DNA of 64,000 nucleotides from positions 20,774 through 84,773 of the forward strand of contig NZ_CALHGG010000027.1 of the NCBI RefSeq assembly GCF_938029845.1, written 5' to 3'. The position numbers and the translations under genes were made by a program. The first letter of the stretch is position 1. The number at the start of each line of letters is the position of its first letter. The notes under the pieces are model-generated. The model saw only the letters and a program-made list of their open reading frames with translations, ran no database searches and had not been told where the DNA came from. This document shows positions 48,519-59,200 of the stretch, piece by piece. Source of the stretch: an uncultured Capnocytophaga sp. GTDB taxonomy: Bacteria; Bacteroidota; Bacteroidia; Flavobacteriales; Flavobacteriaceae.

Positions 48519-48533
48519 TTCATTTTTTACCCT

Positions 48534-48573
48534 TTACTCACATACCCAGCTCCAAGTATTCGCTGGCTTTACC
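48534..48573 (-). repeat. 3'-end hairpin repeat, copy D (overlaps nrdD stop)
   Basis: Nearly identical to copy C: actcacatacccagc, then tccaagtattc, then gctggctttac. The nrdD stop codon TAA (48569-48571) lies inside the first bases of the element. Confidence 0.75.
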
Positions 48574-50356
48574 TTTTACTTGTAGAAAGGTGATAGTGTC
48601 TGAGTTTGTGTTCTTTCTGTCGAGCAGTGCTAAAGCAGGACACACGCTTGAGGTAGCCTATCACTCGCGTAGCATGGTCCACATTCTCACTATGGCAATG
48701 AGGGCACTCAAAGAGGGTTCGCTTATCTATATGATTACAATCATTACAGATAGTAATACGGATATTGAAACAGAAATAATTACAACCCGCCAAGGCGGTA
48801 GCATTGAGCAGCCTTAAGAAGCCTTCTTTGTTGGGTGTCTCCTCTAGATTCAAGTGCAAGGCAGAACCTCCATCCAAATACTCAATAAACTCCTTACCAT
48901 GGAGGATAATCTTATCCAAGACATTTATATGATCGTCTTCTACCGCATAGAAATAGGAATTATAGCACTCACGTGGAGAAAACAAGCCTGATTTCTTATC
49001 CCAAAGTGCATTCTTCACCCCCAAGTTTTCTGCAGGAACAAATTCAGTATTGAACATATAACCATATAGCTCGCGTGCCTTGCGATTTTCATCATAAATA
49101 ATCTTGAGGTGATGGCGAACAAACTCCTTATACTGCTCATTGTTGGTAGGGGCAATATCCAAGTATTCGGCGGCCTCCACCATACCATTAATACCAATTG
49201 TCAAGAACTGCTTGTCAAGGGAGATAAAGCCCGCATCATAGACCGGTAGCAGTCCTGCATTTTTGTACTCCTCTATAAGTTTGCGAAAAGCCACTTGATA
49301 CTTATGTATCTTGCGTACCTCTTCAGCAAGATTGCGTTTTTGCTGAATAAGGCGGTTCATATTTAGCGTAATCACATTGATAGATCCTGTGGCCACTCCC
49401 CCTGCTCCCAAGGAATAACTGAAAGTATGGTCGGAAATCTCGTTGCGCAAGCGACAGCAGGAAGCCAAACTATCGGCACTCTCGGACTGATAAACAAAGA
49501 AAGAGTTCCCCTCGCTGAGTTCCTCGGCACACATATTGGCAAAATCTTGATCCACAGGCTTACCCTTAGCTGTAAGCATAGCGGCAGTTACCACAGGGAA
49601 AGTGAGGATGGCTTTAAGGCGTTCGGCATTGAACCACTTAAGGAAAAAGTGTTGCAACTTGAACAAACGATCATAGCTAGGGCGGCTCATATCTGGAAAG
49701 ACAAATTCTCCAAACATACTATTGAAATAAGGCTCATCATAAAGGGAGATATTCCAAAAAACAGACTGGTAGCCCCTTGCTGCTGCTGGTTGATTAATCG
49801 CATACACTACATGCTGGAGATGGTTCTCTATTACTTTGGTATGCGTTTCCAAATAATCTTCCCCATAGTCTTTGGTGGCAAAGTGGTCAAAATAGAGGAG
49901 AAACTCCACTGTAGCCAAAGCACCTGCAAACTGGGAACTGATAGCAAAGACCAAATTAACAAACTCTCCACAGAAACTCTCTAAGTGCTTAGGGGCACGG
50001 CTCTCCCCGCCGAGCTTCATCAGCCCATCCAAAAGGAAAGGATACATACTGATAGATACGCAATAGGGCTTCAGAGAAGTCTCATCATGCACATAGATCT
50101 CATGTGCCTCTATCTGGCGAATGTATTCCCCAGCGAGTTCTTCCCCGAAAAGTTCCGCTATCTTACGACGTACCAGCTCACGGTTGATTTGGATATTGAT
50201 ATCCTTGTTAATTTCGGCCTCCATTGTAGCAATGTTCTTGCTTGTAACATTCGCATTGGCATCTACTTGAGAGGCAGTAGCGGCATTTTCCGCATGCAGA
50301 TATTGATTTATAAACTCAATTTTCTGCTGGATTTGATTTTGTGTAAGTCGAATCAT
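48569..50356 (-). CDS. nrdD: Anaerobic ribonucleoside-triphosphate reductase, no ATP-cone
   Basis: 595 residues, shorter than the common ~700-residue form. The N-terminus begins directly with the catalytic fold and lacks the ~100-residue ATP-cone that mediates dATP inhibition. The active site has SLASCCRLRNE. The C-terminus has a zinc ribbon (CNDC and CPHC) and the glycyl-radical loop RVIGYLKRVSCFS. It makes deoxyribonucleotides without oxygen. The partner nrdG lies 64 bases upstream on the same strand. The stop codon falls inside a dispersed hairpin repeat. Confidence 0.94.
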   Translation of the reverse strand: MIRLTQNQIQQKIEFINQYLHAENAATASQVDANANVTSKNIATMEAEINKDINIQINRELVRRKIAELFGEELAGEYIRQIEAHEIYVHDETSLKPYCVSISMYPFLLDGLMKLGGESRAPKHLESFCGEFVNLVFAISSQFAGALATVEFLLYFDHFATKDYGEDYLETHTKVIENHLQHVVYAINQPAAARGYQSVFWNISLYDEPYFNSMFGEFVFPDMSRPSYDRLFKLQHFFLKWFNAERLKAILTFPVVTAAMLTAKGKPVDQDFANMCAEELSEGNSFFVYQSESADSLASCCRLRNEISDHTFSYSLGAGGVATGSINVITLNMNRLIQQKRNLAEEVRKIHKYQVAFRKLIEEYKNAGLLPVYDAGFISLDKQFLTIGINGMVEAAEYLDIAPTNNEQYKEFVRHHLKIIYDENRKARELYGYMFNTEFVPAENLGVKNALWDKKSGLFSPRECYNSYFYAVEDDHINVLDKIILHGKEFIEYLDGGSALHLNLEETPNKEGFLRLLNATALAGCNYFCFNIRITICNDCNHIDKRTLFECPHCHSENVDHATRVIGYLKRVSCFSTARQKEHKLRHYHLSTSKR

Positions 50357-50420
50357 AGGATTTGATTTATAAATTGTTAGTAGTTAGTGGTCAGTGGTTA
50401 GTTGTCAGACTGACTACTGA

Positions 50421-50879
50421 TTACTGATGATGAAACATTTCATTGAGTATTCTCCCAGTGCTTACCTCTATAAAGCGCTGGTTAGTAGTAGGAGCAGAGA
50501 GACCGCCTAAGACCTCTATCCAAGGACCTGCCTTAAGCCAAGTTAGTTCCTCTTTGATAGCCTTGGATACCTCCTCTTCTGTAAGTCCTGTATAGAGGCA
50601 GGTATATAGTCCATAGGCACGGGCTATTTGTAGTTTGTGAATAAGATCCTCTTCTTCCCATTCGCCTCCCATAAAGAGCACACAAGAAATCATATTCTTA
50701 TAGCGCTCAAGGCTAGTGACGAATAGCTCGTCGGTCAGAGGAGTACCCGTACCTTTTTTCCACAAAAAGGGAGAATGACACCCCTTACAGCGCAACGGAC
50801 ACCCAGTTACACTCACACATAAGCTAATCTGTCCAGGCACTTCTTGTAGAACTATTTGTAGGTCAGAATAATAAATCAT
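50421..50879 (-). CDS. nrdG: Anaerobic RNR-activating radical SAM protein
   Basis: 152 residues. The radical-SAM cluster motif CPLRCKGC (CX3CX2C) is in VSVTGCPLRCKGCHSPFLW. It uses S-adenosylmethionine and a 4Fe-4S cluster to create the glycyl radical on NrdD. It is transcribed first, ahead of nrdD. The small size is normal for the family. Confidence 0.94.
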   Translation of the reverse strand: MIYYSDLQIVLQEVPGQISLCVSVTGCPLRCKGCHSPFLWKKGTGTPLTDELFVTSLERYKNMISCVLFMGGEWEEEDLIHKLQIARAYGLYTCLYTGLTEEEVSKAIKEELTWLKAGPWIEVLGGLSAPTTNQRFIEVSTGRILNEMFHHQ

Positions 50880-51123
50880 TTACATATCTTTTTTTGTGGT
50901 AGGACAAAGTTAAGGAGAAATGAGGGGGAGTTTTCCACAGTACTTGATAAGTTATTAACCGAGTTTTCAACAAGAGGATCATGTTGCCTATACCTATGAT
51001 TATTTTTATCATCTATCTTATTTTAAAAAACAAGAGAAAAACCTCCTTATTTCCATTAAAAAATAAAAGAAGTTGATTTTACGCCCCGTAGAACCAAAAA
51101 AGTAAATTTAACACAAAAAAAGC

Positions 51124-51144
51124 GAAAAAACACGCTGTTTTTTC
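51124..51144. promoter_or_regulatory. Perfect palindrome abutting the SusC-1 -33 box
   Basis: Arms GAAAAAACA (51124-51132) and TGTTTTTTC (51136-51144) with a CGC centre. The right arm ends at the base before the TTG of the -33 element, a typical place for an activator or repressor. Confidence 0.55.
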
Positions 51145-51175
51145 TTGCTAGTCCAGAAAAAAAGACGTACCTTTG
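51145..51175 (+). promoter_or_regulatory. Promoter of the first SusC/SusD pair
   Basis: TTG (51145-51147), a 20-base spacer and TACCTTTG (51168-51175): a close match to the Bacteroidota consensus. The ATG at 51205 is 29 bases downstream. Confidence 0.75.
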
Positions 51176-51204
51176 GGCCACTAATTAAAATTCATAATAG
51201 AGAT

Positions 51205-54200
51205 ATGAACTTAAAAAAATTATTCTTATTGTGTTCCCTTGTCTTTACGACAATGGCTTTTGCACAACAAACCGTAACAGGTAGTGTAAAGGACAGTAAA
51301 GGGAAACCCGTGGCGGGTGCTGCCGTAATTGTAGTAGGCACTAGCCGTGCTGCCACCACTAACTCCGACGGAGGTTATTCCATTGAAGCTGTGGCTGAGG
51401 AAAACCTACAATTCTCCGCTCAGGGGTATCAAAATGTACAAAGGAAAGTAGGATTGGAAACTACTATTGATGTAGTACTTCCTCTTACTTCCGAAGATGC
51501 TAAAACAGTAGGAGCTCTCGGTATTGAGCGTGATGCTAACGCTACGGGGTACTCCGAAACTACCTTAGAGGGGGGCGACAACCTCAAAGGAAAAACTGCA
51601 GGACTTGCTGCCGCAGGAAGTGGTATGGGACAAACTAAGATGACCCTTCGTGGTACAGGTTCTGTAACAGGAAGTAGCCAACCGCTCATCGTGATCGATG
51701 GGGTTCCTATGGCTGAAATGGGAGATGGCTATGGAAACTCTGCTTCTGAAATTAACAAAGATGATATCGAGTCCGTAACCGTTCTTACTGGTGGAGCCGC
51801 TACTGCTCTCTATGGTAGCCGTGGTGGTAATGGGGTTATCCTCTATACTACCAAATCAGGTAAGGGAGGAAAGACCAATATTGATGTCAACTCTTCTGTA
51901 ACATTTGAAAATGCTTATATAGCACCTAAATTACAAAATGAGTATGGTGGTGGATCTTCTCAAAGTTTCACTAAGCAAACAATAGAAGGACGTGAATACA
52001 ATATAGCAGATTATGGCCCTGATGAAAGCTGGGGTCCTAAATATGATGGTACTCCTTACCTACCTTGGTATGCTTTTGATAAAAGATTTCTTGCTGACCA
52101 CTATCTAAAACCTGTTCCTTGGCAAGCTCCTAAGAATGACGTAGACAAATTCTTCCGTACAGGGGTTACTACTAACAACTCTATTTCTATCACACGTTCT
52201 CTTTCAGGTACCAACCTACGCTTCTCTGTAGGAAATAGTGAAACAACAGGAATTGTACCTACTACCAAAATGGAGAAATCAAATGTGGCTTTTAGCTTTA
52301 CTTCCGACCTATCAAGCAAGCTCAAAGCAGAAGGAGGTTTTAACTATTCTATCACTACCCGCCATAACCCTGGTTATACTTATGCAGACGCTTATTCCAA
52401 TGGTGGACTTCCTATCCTCTTATATGGATATACACAACGTCAGTTAGATTATAGAAATCTTGAAAGATTCTACAAATCAGAAGATATTAATAATCCTCAA
52501 CGTACTTGGAACAGAAATGCTTGGAATGATCCATCTGCTCGTTTTAGCAATAACGTCTATTGGCTTCTTAATGAGGTTACCTCTGATGATAAAAACCATC
52601 GTATATTTGGTAACATTGGTTTCACCTACAACTTCACAGATAATTTCTTTTGGGTAGGTAAGATTTATGGGGATATCTATGCTCTTAAAACAGAAGGAAG
52701 AACAGCTAAAGGTACTTATCAGAACACACCTGACTATAACAAATATACTTATATCAATTCAGGATTTAACTACGAAACTCGTTTGCACTATACACCTAAC
52801 TTAGGAGAGAATTTTTCCTTGACAGGATTCATTGGAGCTGCTCGTTCAGAAAACAGATATGATAAAACAGGTGCTGCTACCCAAGGAGGCTTGATCGTAC
52901 CTAATTACTATTCTATCGAAAACAGTTTACAGAAACCAACAGCTACTACTTATGCTTCATGGACTCGTACTAATAGTGTTTTCGGAATGGCTTCTTTAGG
53001 TTATAAGAGCACTTTATTCGTAGAGGTTACAGGACGTCAAGACTGGTTCTCTACTGTATCTAAACCTATTTTCTACCCTTCTGTAACGGCTTCTTATGTG
53101 TTTTCTAATTCCTTCAAGAATCTTCCTTCATGGTTCTCTTATGGTAAAATCCGTGCAGGTTTAGCTCAAGTAGGTAATGATGCTTCTGCTTATGTACTTA
53201 AGACTTACCCTGTGATAAATAATCTCTTCCATGGAACACCAAACTATGGAGTGCCTGACACACAAAACAATCCTGACTTACTTCCTGAAATCAAGGAAAC
53301 TAAAGAAGCTGGTATCGACCTTCAGTTCTTTAACAGCCGTCTCTCTTTAGGATTCTCTGTATATGACATTCTCTCCAAAGACCTTATCCTTTCTCTTCCT
53401 GTAGATGCAGCAAATGGATATACTTACAAAAACATTAATAGTGGAGAAATGTCTAACAAAGGTTTTGAAATCACCCTTTCTGCCACTCCTGTACAAACAG
53501 ATAAGTTTGGTTGGTATATTGATTGGAACTTTTCAAAAAATATCAATAAGCTAACCAAGTTATACCCAGGTCTAGGACGTTATAGAGTAACAGGAGACTA
53601 TTATGGTACTGTAAACCTTTATGCAATAGAAGGACGTCCTTTTGGAGAAATCTATGGAGCCGGATACGAATATGATGACCAAGGAAATCGTTTGGTAGAT
53701 GAAAGAGGACACTATGTTCGCTCTAACCAAAAATCATTAGGAAACATCAACCCAGACTTTACTACTGGACTTACCAACACCCTTACTTATGGCAACTTTA
53801 GCCTTTCCTTCACTTTTGACTACCAACATGGAGGTAGCTATTTTGCAGGTGCTTATATGTTGGGTATGATCGCAGGTACCGCTCGTGAAACAATTGCTAA
53901 TGGTATGCGTGAGAAAGATCCCAATGGTCCTGAAGGTCAAAAAGGGATCGTCCTACCAGGGGTATTCAAATCAGGCCCTAAAGCAGGAAAACCTAATGAC
54001 ATAGCTATCAGTCCAAAAGAATATGGTACTACATTTATGTTTGATTTGGATGAACAAAGTGTATTTGATGCTACCTATCTAAAATTACGTAGTGTATCCC
54101 TTTCTTATGATGTGCCACTACCTGAAACCAAGCATATCAAAGGCTTGAACTTTACCCTTTCAGGATATAACCTATGGACTGGAGCTTTGGCTTGGGATGG

Positions 54201-54297
54201 TATGGATCCAGAAACAGCTGCTTACAACTATGGTATGGGTAACTCTTCCTTGCCAACTACTAGAAGCTTTAGTCTCGCAGTAGGCTTAAAATTATAA
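51205..54297 (+). CDS. SusC-like TonB-dependent outer-membrane transporter (copy 1)
   Basis: 1030 residues from ATG 51205 (the promoter excludes the longer frame). Signal peptide 1-21 (MAFAQ), then a carboxypeptidase-regulatory-like domain (~22-100, QTVTGSVKDSKGKPVAGAAV), a plug domain with LRGTGSVTGSSQPLIVIDGVPM and the SusC signature TALYGSRGGNGVILYTTKSGK, and a 22-strand barrel. It imports a large substrate, energised by TonB, with the SusD partner acting as a lid. The substrate is unknown: no glycoside hydrolase or sulfatase lies nearby. Very similar to the copy at 56220-59327. Confidence 0.94.
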   Translation: MNLKKLFLLCSLVFTTMAFAQQTVTGSVKDSKGKPVAGAAVIVVGTSRAATTNSDGGYSIEAVAEENLQFSAQGYQNVQRKVGLETTIDVVLPLTSEDAKTVGALGIERDANATGYSETTLEGGDNLKGKTAGLAAAGSGMGQTKMTLRGTGSVTGSSQPLIVIDGVPMAEMGDGYGNSASEINKDDIESVTVLTGGAATALYGSRGGNGVILYTTKSGKGGKTNIDVNSSVTFENAYIAPKLQNEYGGGSSQSFTKQTIEGREYNIADYGPDESWGPKYDGTPYLPWYAFDKRFLADHYLKPVPWQAPKNDVDKFFRTGVTTNNSISITRSLSGTNLRFSVGNSETTGIVPTTKMEKSNVAFSFTSDLSSKLKAEGGFNYSITTRHNPGYTYADAYSNGGLPILLYGYTQRQLDYRNLERFYKSEDINNPQRTWNRNAWNDPSARFSNNVYWLLNEVTSDDKNHRIFGNIGFTYNFTDNFFWVGKIYGDIYALKTEGRTAKGTYQNTPDYNKYTYINSGFNYETRLHYTPNLGENFSLTGFIGAARSENRYDKTGAATQGGLIVPNYYSIENSLQKPTATTYASWTRTNSVFGMASLGYKSTLFVEVTGRQDWFSTVSKPIFYPSVTASYVFSNSFKNLPSWFSYGKIRAGLAQVGNDASAYVLKTYPVINNLFHGTPNYGVPDTQNNPDLLPEIKETKEAGIDLQFFNSRLSLGFSVYDILSKDLILSLPVDAANGYTYKNINSGEMSNKGFEITLSATPVQTDKFGWYIDWNFSKNINKLTKLYPGLGRYRVTGDYYGTVNLYAIEGRPFGEIYGAGYEYDDQGNRLVDERGHYVRSNQKSLGNINPDFTTGLTNTLTYGNFSLSFTFDYQHGGSYFAGAYMLGMIAGTARETIANGMREKDPNGPEGQKGIVLPGVFKSGPKAGKPNDIAISPKEYGTTFMFDLDEQSVFDATYLKLRSVSLSYDVPLPETKHIKGLNFTLSGYNLWTGALAWDGMDPETAAYNYGMGNSSLPTTRSFSLAVGLKL

Positions 54298-54329
54298 AAT
54301 TAACAATTAATAAACAGATTACAGAGAAT

Positions 54330-55991
54330 ATGAAACGAATCATAATATCCTTATTGTCTGTCGGACTGCTTTTTAGTAGTTGCGAAAAAGATTTTGAAGA
54401 GATTAATAAGAACCCTAATCAGCCAGAGGACTACCTAACGGCAGCACTCTTTGGTAACGCCTCTTTTGGATTTATGTATAACTTGCGCAAAAATTCGAAC
54501 TCTGCTTCTTTGATGCGTACTTGGATGCAATATACTTCAGAGACTACCTATACCAAAGAAAGTCGTTACCAGTATAAAGAAGGAGCTGGAAATGATCTTT
54601 GGAAACAAATCTACAAGCGTGCTGAGGTTCTCAATAAGATTATAAAACTCAATACTGACCCTGAAACTAAAGGGGAAGCAGCTATCTTTGGAAGTAATCT
54701 AGGTCAAATATGTGCTGCTCGTACTATGATGGCCTACTACTTTAGTATATTGACAGAGACCTTTGGAGATGTTCCTTACTATTCCTATGGAGGTAGAGGA
54801 AATCAAAAATTCCAAGCCCTACAATTGGATAAATATATTACTCCTGAATATGCTGATGAAAAAGATATCTACTTAGATATCCTTAAAGAATTAGGTGAAG
54901 TAAGTAATGATCTTAGCACCCTAAACGAAGATGACGAAGTCTTCTCTCAAGGTGATTTCATCTTCGGTTCTATAGGTAAGCTAAAACGTTTTACTAACTC
55001 TTTGCGCTTACGTATTGCTAACCATGTTAAAAACGTTAGTGATGCAGAACTTAAGGCAGCTGCAGAGGCGATAATTAATCATTACGCAAGTAGTAATGAA
55101 AATGAACTTCTCAAAGAAGGAGAGAATGTGACCCTCCTTTTCGAAGATAACTATGATTATTGTGCACCTATCTATAATGATTATTTTATAGACCAACGTA
55201 TGGACTATGTGCCTTCTAATACGTTTGTAAAATTCCTTATAGGAACCAATAAGCATGCCCAAGATAGAGGTTTATCTTTTGGAGTAGACCCTCGTGTACA
55301 GAAATATTTTGCCCCTGTGGGAACTGGAAAACAAGATGCTCTTAAAGGAGTGTATGATGAACCAACCACTATAGATACAACCCAATATAAGGGAATGCCT
55401 TATGGTATGGCTGAAGGTACCACTGAAAGCCAATTCGGTGGAGGAACTAAAATTTCTATTTTCAGTTCAACCATACTCAAGGCTGATTATAAAGAAGTCA
55501 TTATGGATTATTCTGAAGTATGCTTCATCCTTTCTGAGATTAGAGGTTGGGACAATAACTGGTACAAAGCTGGAGTAAAGGCGTCTATGGACAAATGGAA
55601 TGTAGACACAGCAAAAGCTACAGCCTTTATCAATAGTCTCCCTGCCGCTACTGCTGAAACTGTAATGACTCAAAAGTATGTAGCTCTGTATATGAATCCT
55701 AACGAAGGATGGACAGAGTATCGCCGTACAGGTTATCCTAAATTCTTAATCAAAGTAGGAGAAAGAGTAAAAACAAATTACCTCCTTGATGAAGATGGAT
55801 CTGCTACAGATATCAGTAACAATAGTTACAAATTTGAATCTATGTATGAAGGCAATACAGGAGTCCCTGAAAGAGTGAACTATCCTTTGGAGTACAAAGG
55901 ACTTAATCAGGCTAATTATGACAAAGCTAGAGCAAAAACCAATGGAGACTCTATGATGCACCGACTCATTTTTGCAGAGAACAGGCCCTAA
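54330..55991 (+). CDS. SusD/RagB-like surface lipoprotein (copy 1)
   Basis: 553 residues. Lipoprotein signal with Cys 19 (LLFSSCEKDFEEINKNPN). The SusD-like-2 (PF12771-type) pattern includes TWMQYTSETTYTKESRY, ICAARTMMAYYFSILTETFGDVPYYSY, and near the end QKYVALYMNPNEGWTEYRRTGYPK. It binds substrate over the SusC barrel at the cell surface. It follows SusC by 32 bases and is closed by a terminator. Its paralogue is at 59349-61022. Confidence 0.92.
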   Translation: MKRIIISLLSVGLLFSSCEKDFEEINKNPNQPEDYLTAALFGNASFGFMYNLRKNSNSASLMRTWMQYTSETTYTKESRYQYKEGAGNDLWKQIYKRAEVLNKIIKLNTDPETKGEAAIFGSNLGQICAARTMMAYYFSILTETFGDVPYYSYGGRGNQKFQALQLDKYITPEYADEKDIYLDILKELGEVSNDLSTLNEDDEVFSQGDFIFGSIGKLKRFTNSLRLRIANHVKNVSDAELKAAAEAIINHYASSNENELLKEGENVTLLFEDNYDYCAPIYNDYFIDQRMDYVPSNTFVKFLIGTNKHAQDRGLSFGVDPRVQKYFAPVGTGKQDALKGVYDEPTTIDTTQYKGMPYGMAEGTTESQFGGGTKISIFSSTILKADYKEVIMDYSEVCFILSEIRGWDNNWYKAGVKASMDKWNVDTAKATAFINSLPAATAETVMTQKYVALYMNPNEGWTEYRRTGYPKFLIKVGERVKTNYLLDEDGSATDISNNSYKFESMYEGNTGVPERVNYPLEYKGLNQANYDKARAKTNGDSMMHRLIFAENRP

Positions 55992-56020
55992 TAGGTAGAA
56001 ATACTTTTTAATCCTTTTTG

Positions 56021-56051
56021 GAGAGCAGTCATAATGACTGCTCTCTTTTTT
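56021..56051 (+). terminator. Terminator of the first SusC/SusD pair
   Basis: GAGAGCAGTCAT (56021-56032) pairs with ATGACTGCTCTC (56034-56045), followed by T6. Confidence 0.88.
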
Positions 56052-56161
56052 GTTTAAAACAACTATAAAAGATATAAAAATCTTTTTTAATCGAATTTTA
56101 GGAATATTAGTTTATAAAAACGGCTTCATATATGATTTTTTTATTTTTTAAATAGGACATA

Positions 56162-56191
56162 TTGCTGTTTGAAGAAAAAGTTGTATCTTTG
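56162..56191 (+). promoter_or_regulatory. Promoter of the second SusC/SusD pair
   Basis: TTG (56162-56164), a 19-base spacer and TATCTTTG (56184-56191). ATG 56220 is 28 bases downstream; the upstream palindrome of copy 1 is absent. Confidence 0.7.
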
Positions 56192-56219
56192 GATAATTAA
56201 TCTAACTTTTATTAGAGAT

Positions 56220-59200
56220 ATGGGACTTAAGAATCTAATCTTATGGGTATTCCTCCTTACCTCTGCGCTTACCTTTGCACAACAGACAGTTACAGGGAGC
56301 GTAAAGGATAGTGCTGGAAAACCTGTGGTAGGTGCTACTGTACTTGTAGTAGGCACCAGCCGTAATGCAACAACGAACTCCGAGGGGATGTATGCCATTG
56401 AGGCACAAGGGGAAGAAACCCTACAATTCACCGCTCATGGGTATCAGAACGCAGAGAGGAAAGTAGGCCTCGAAACGACTATTGACGTAATCCTAGCTCT
56501 GAATTCCGAAGATGCTAAGAAAGTAGGAGCCCTTGGGGTAGAGCGTGATGCCAATGCTACTGGCTATACCGATACTACTCTGGAAGGAGGAGAAGACCTC
56601 AAAGGAAAAACTGCCGGACTTACTGCTGCCTCCGCAGGAGGAATGCAAGGATCCAAAATGGAACTCCGTGGTAAGGGTAGTGTTACAGGAAGTAGCCAAC
56701 CACTCATCGTAATCGATGGGGTTCCTATGGTAGATATAGGTAGCAAATATGGTGATGTTTCTTCCGAAATCAACAAGGACGATATAGAATCCGTAACAGT
56801 ACTTACAGGAGGGGCTGCTACCGCCCTCTATGGAAGCCGTGGAGGAAATGGGGTGATTCTCTATACTACCAAATCGGGTAAAGGAGGAAAAACCAATATT
56901 GATATCAACTCTTCGGTGAGTTTTGACAATGCCTATATTGCTCCAAAATTGCAGAACGAATATGGTGGAGGTTCCAGTTTGGACTTTGTCAGACAGAATA
57001 TCAATGGTACTACCTATAACCTCCCCCAATACGATATTGATGAAAGCTGGGGGCCTAAGTATGATGGTACTCCTTACCTACCTTGGTATGCTTTTGATAA
57101 AAAATATCTCAATGAGTACTACTTAAAACCTGTACCTTGGCAAGCTCCTAAGCATGACATAGATCAGTTCTTCCGTACAGGGGTTACTACTAATAACTCT
57201 TTCTCTGTTACACGCTCTGTATCGGGAACCAACTTACGTTTCTCCTTGGGGAACACCTCTACCTCAGGAATCGTACCTACTACCCAGCTTGATCGTAGTA
57301 ACTTAGCCTTTAGCTTTACTTCTGATCTATCAAGCAAACTCAAAGCAGAAGGAGGTTTGAACTATTCTATCACTACTCGTCATAATCCTAACTATACCTA
57401 TGCCGATGCCAATGATAATGGTGGATTCTCAATCGTACTCTACGGATATACCCAGCGCCAATTGGATATGAGAAACTTAGAACGCTTCTATAAGGCTCCT
57501 GATGGCTCCCAACGCACTTGGAATAGAATTAGTTGGGAAGATCCTAAGCCTAACTTCGCTGATAACCTCTATTGGATGCTCAACGAAATCACCCAAAACG
57601 ATAAGCGTCATCGCTTTTTCGGTAATATTGGGCTTACTTACAACTTCACCGACAACCTTTTCTTGGTAGGAAAGATGTATGGTGATATCTACTCTCTTAT
57701 GACTGAATCAAGAACAGCTGTAGGCTCTCACAATACTTCTCAATACCAAAGATATATGTATGAGAATGCCGCTTTCAACTATGAAACACGTCTGCACTAT
57801 AATCCAAATCTTGGAGAAAACTTTTCTTTGACAGGATTTATAGGTCTTTCACGCGCCCAAAACAAATATGCCTATGCTGGAGCTGCTACTCAGGGAGGGC
57901 TTATTGTTCCTGACTTTTATTCTGTTGACAACAGTAAGGAAAGACCAAGAGGATATACTTATTCCTCATGGACACGTACCAATAGTGTATATGGTATGGC
58001 TTCTTTCGGCTACAAAGGCACTGCTTTCGTAGAAGTTACAGGCCGTAATGACTGGTTCTCTACCGTATCAGTACCTATCTTCTACCCTTCTGTAACTTTC
58101 TCTTATGTATTCACCAATTCTTTCAAGAACTTACCTTCTTGGTTTAACTATGGTAAGCTCAGAGCTGGCTGGGCACAAGTAGGAAACGATGCGTCTGCCT
58201 ATGTCCTTAAGACCTATCCAGATGTTTATCAGTCTTTTAGAGGATCTCAGTATTATTTAGTTCCTACCGAAAAGAATAGTCCAGATCTCCGTCCTGAAAT
58301 TAAGGAAACCAAAGAAGCAGGTATTGACCTTCAGTTCTTTAACAGCCGTCTCTCTTTAGGCTTCTCTTACTATGACATTCTCTCCAAAGACCTTATCCTC
58401 TCCATGCCTGTGGATGCCTCCAACGGATATACTTACAAGAAGGTAAACAGCGGGGAAATGTCCAATAAGGGATTTGAAGTTACCCTTTCTGCAACTCCTA
58501 TACAAACTGACAAATTTGCTTGGTATTTGGATTGGAATATCTCAAGAAACAGAAACAAACTCATCAAGTTAGCCCCAGGTTTGAGCCGTTACAAAGTTAC
58601 TTGGGAATACTATGGAAACGTAGAGTTATACGCCATAGAAGGTCGTCCTTTCGGTGAAATGTATGGTGGTAATTATGTATATGATGATGCAGGAAACCGC
58701 TTGGTTGATGAGAATGGATTCTATCTTCGTTCAAAAGACAAAGAAGTTTTGGGCAACATCAATCCCGAATTCACCACAGGTCTTACCAACACTTTTACTT
58801 ATGGAAACTTAAGCCTTTCCTTTACCTTTGACTACCAACACGGAGGAAGCTACTATGCAGGAGCTTATGCCTTGGGTATGTACGCAGGTACTATACGAGA
58901 AACTGTGGCCAATGGTATGAGAGAGCGTGATGCCAATGGACCTAATGGACAAAAAGGGGTAGTGCTTGACGGAGTTGTTGCTCGTGTAGAAAGTGACGGC
59001 ACTATCACATCTACAGGAGTAAAGAATACCAAAGCGATTAGTCCTAAGGAATATGGTAGTACTTTCTACAAAGGAATAGACGCGCAAGCTATATTCGATG
59101 CTACTTTCCTAAAACTTCGTAGTGTATCTCTCTCTTATGAAGTACCACTACCTGAAACCAAACATATCAAAGGCTTGAACTTTACCCTTTCAGGTTACAA

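Larger units (their letters stand above)
50880..51204. other. 325-base divergent spacer between nrdG and the first SusC
   Basis: It holds a -7 box for nrdG (TAACTTTG, 50905-50912, minus), an AT-rich stretch with no recognisable gene, and the palindrome and promoter of the SusC gene at 51124-51175. I see no structured RNA with confidence. Confidence 0.55.

Noticed and set aside
50930..50975. DnaA-box-like (ttttccaca) and FNR-like (ttgataagttattaa) words upstream of nrdG
   Set aside because: Single, imperfect matches in AT-rich DNA; no cluster and no other origin features.
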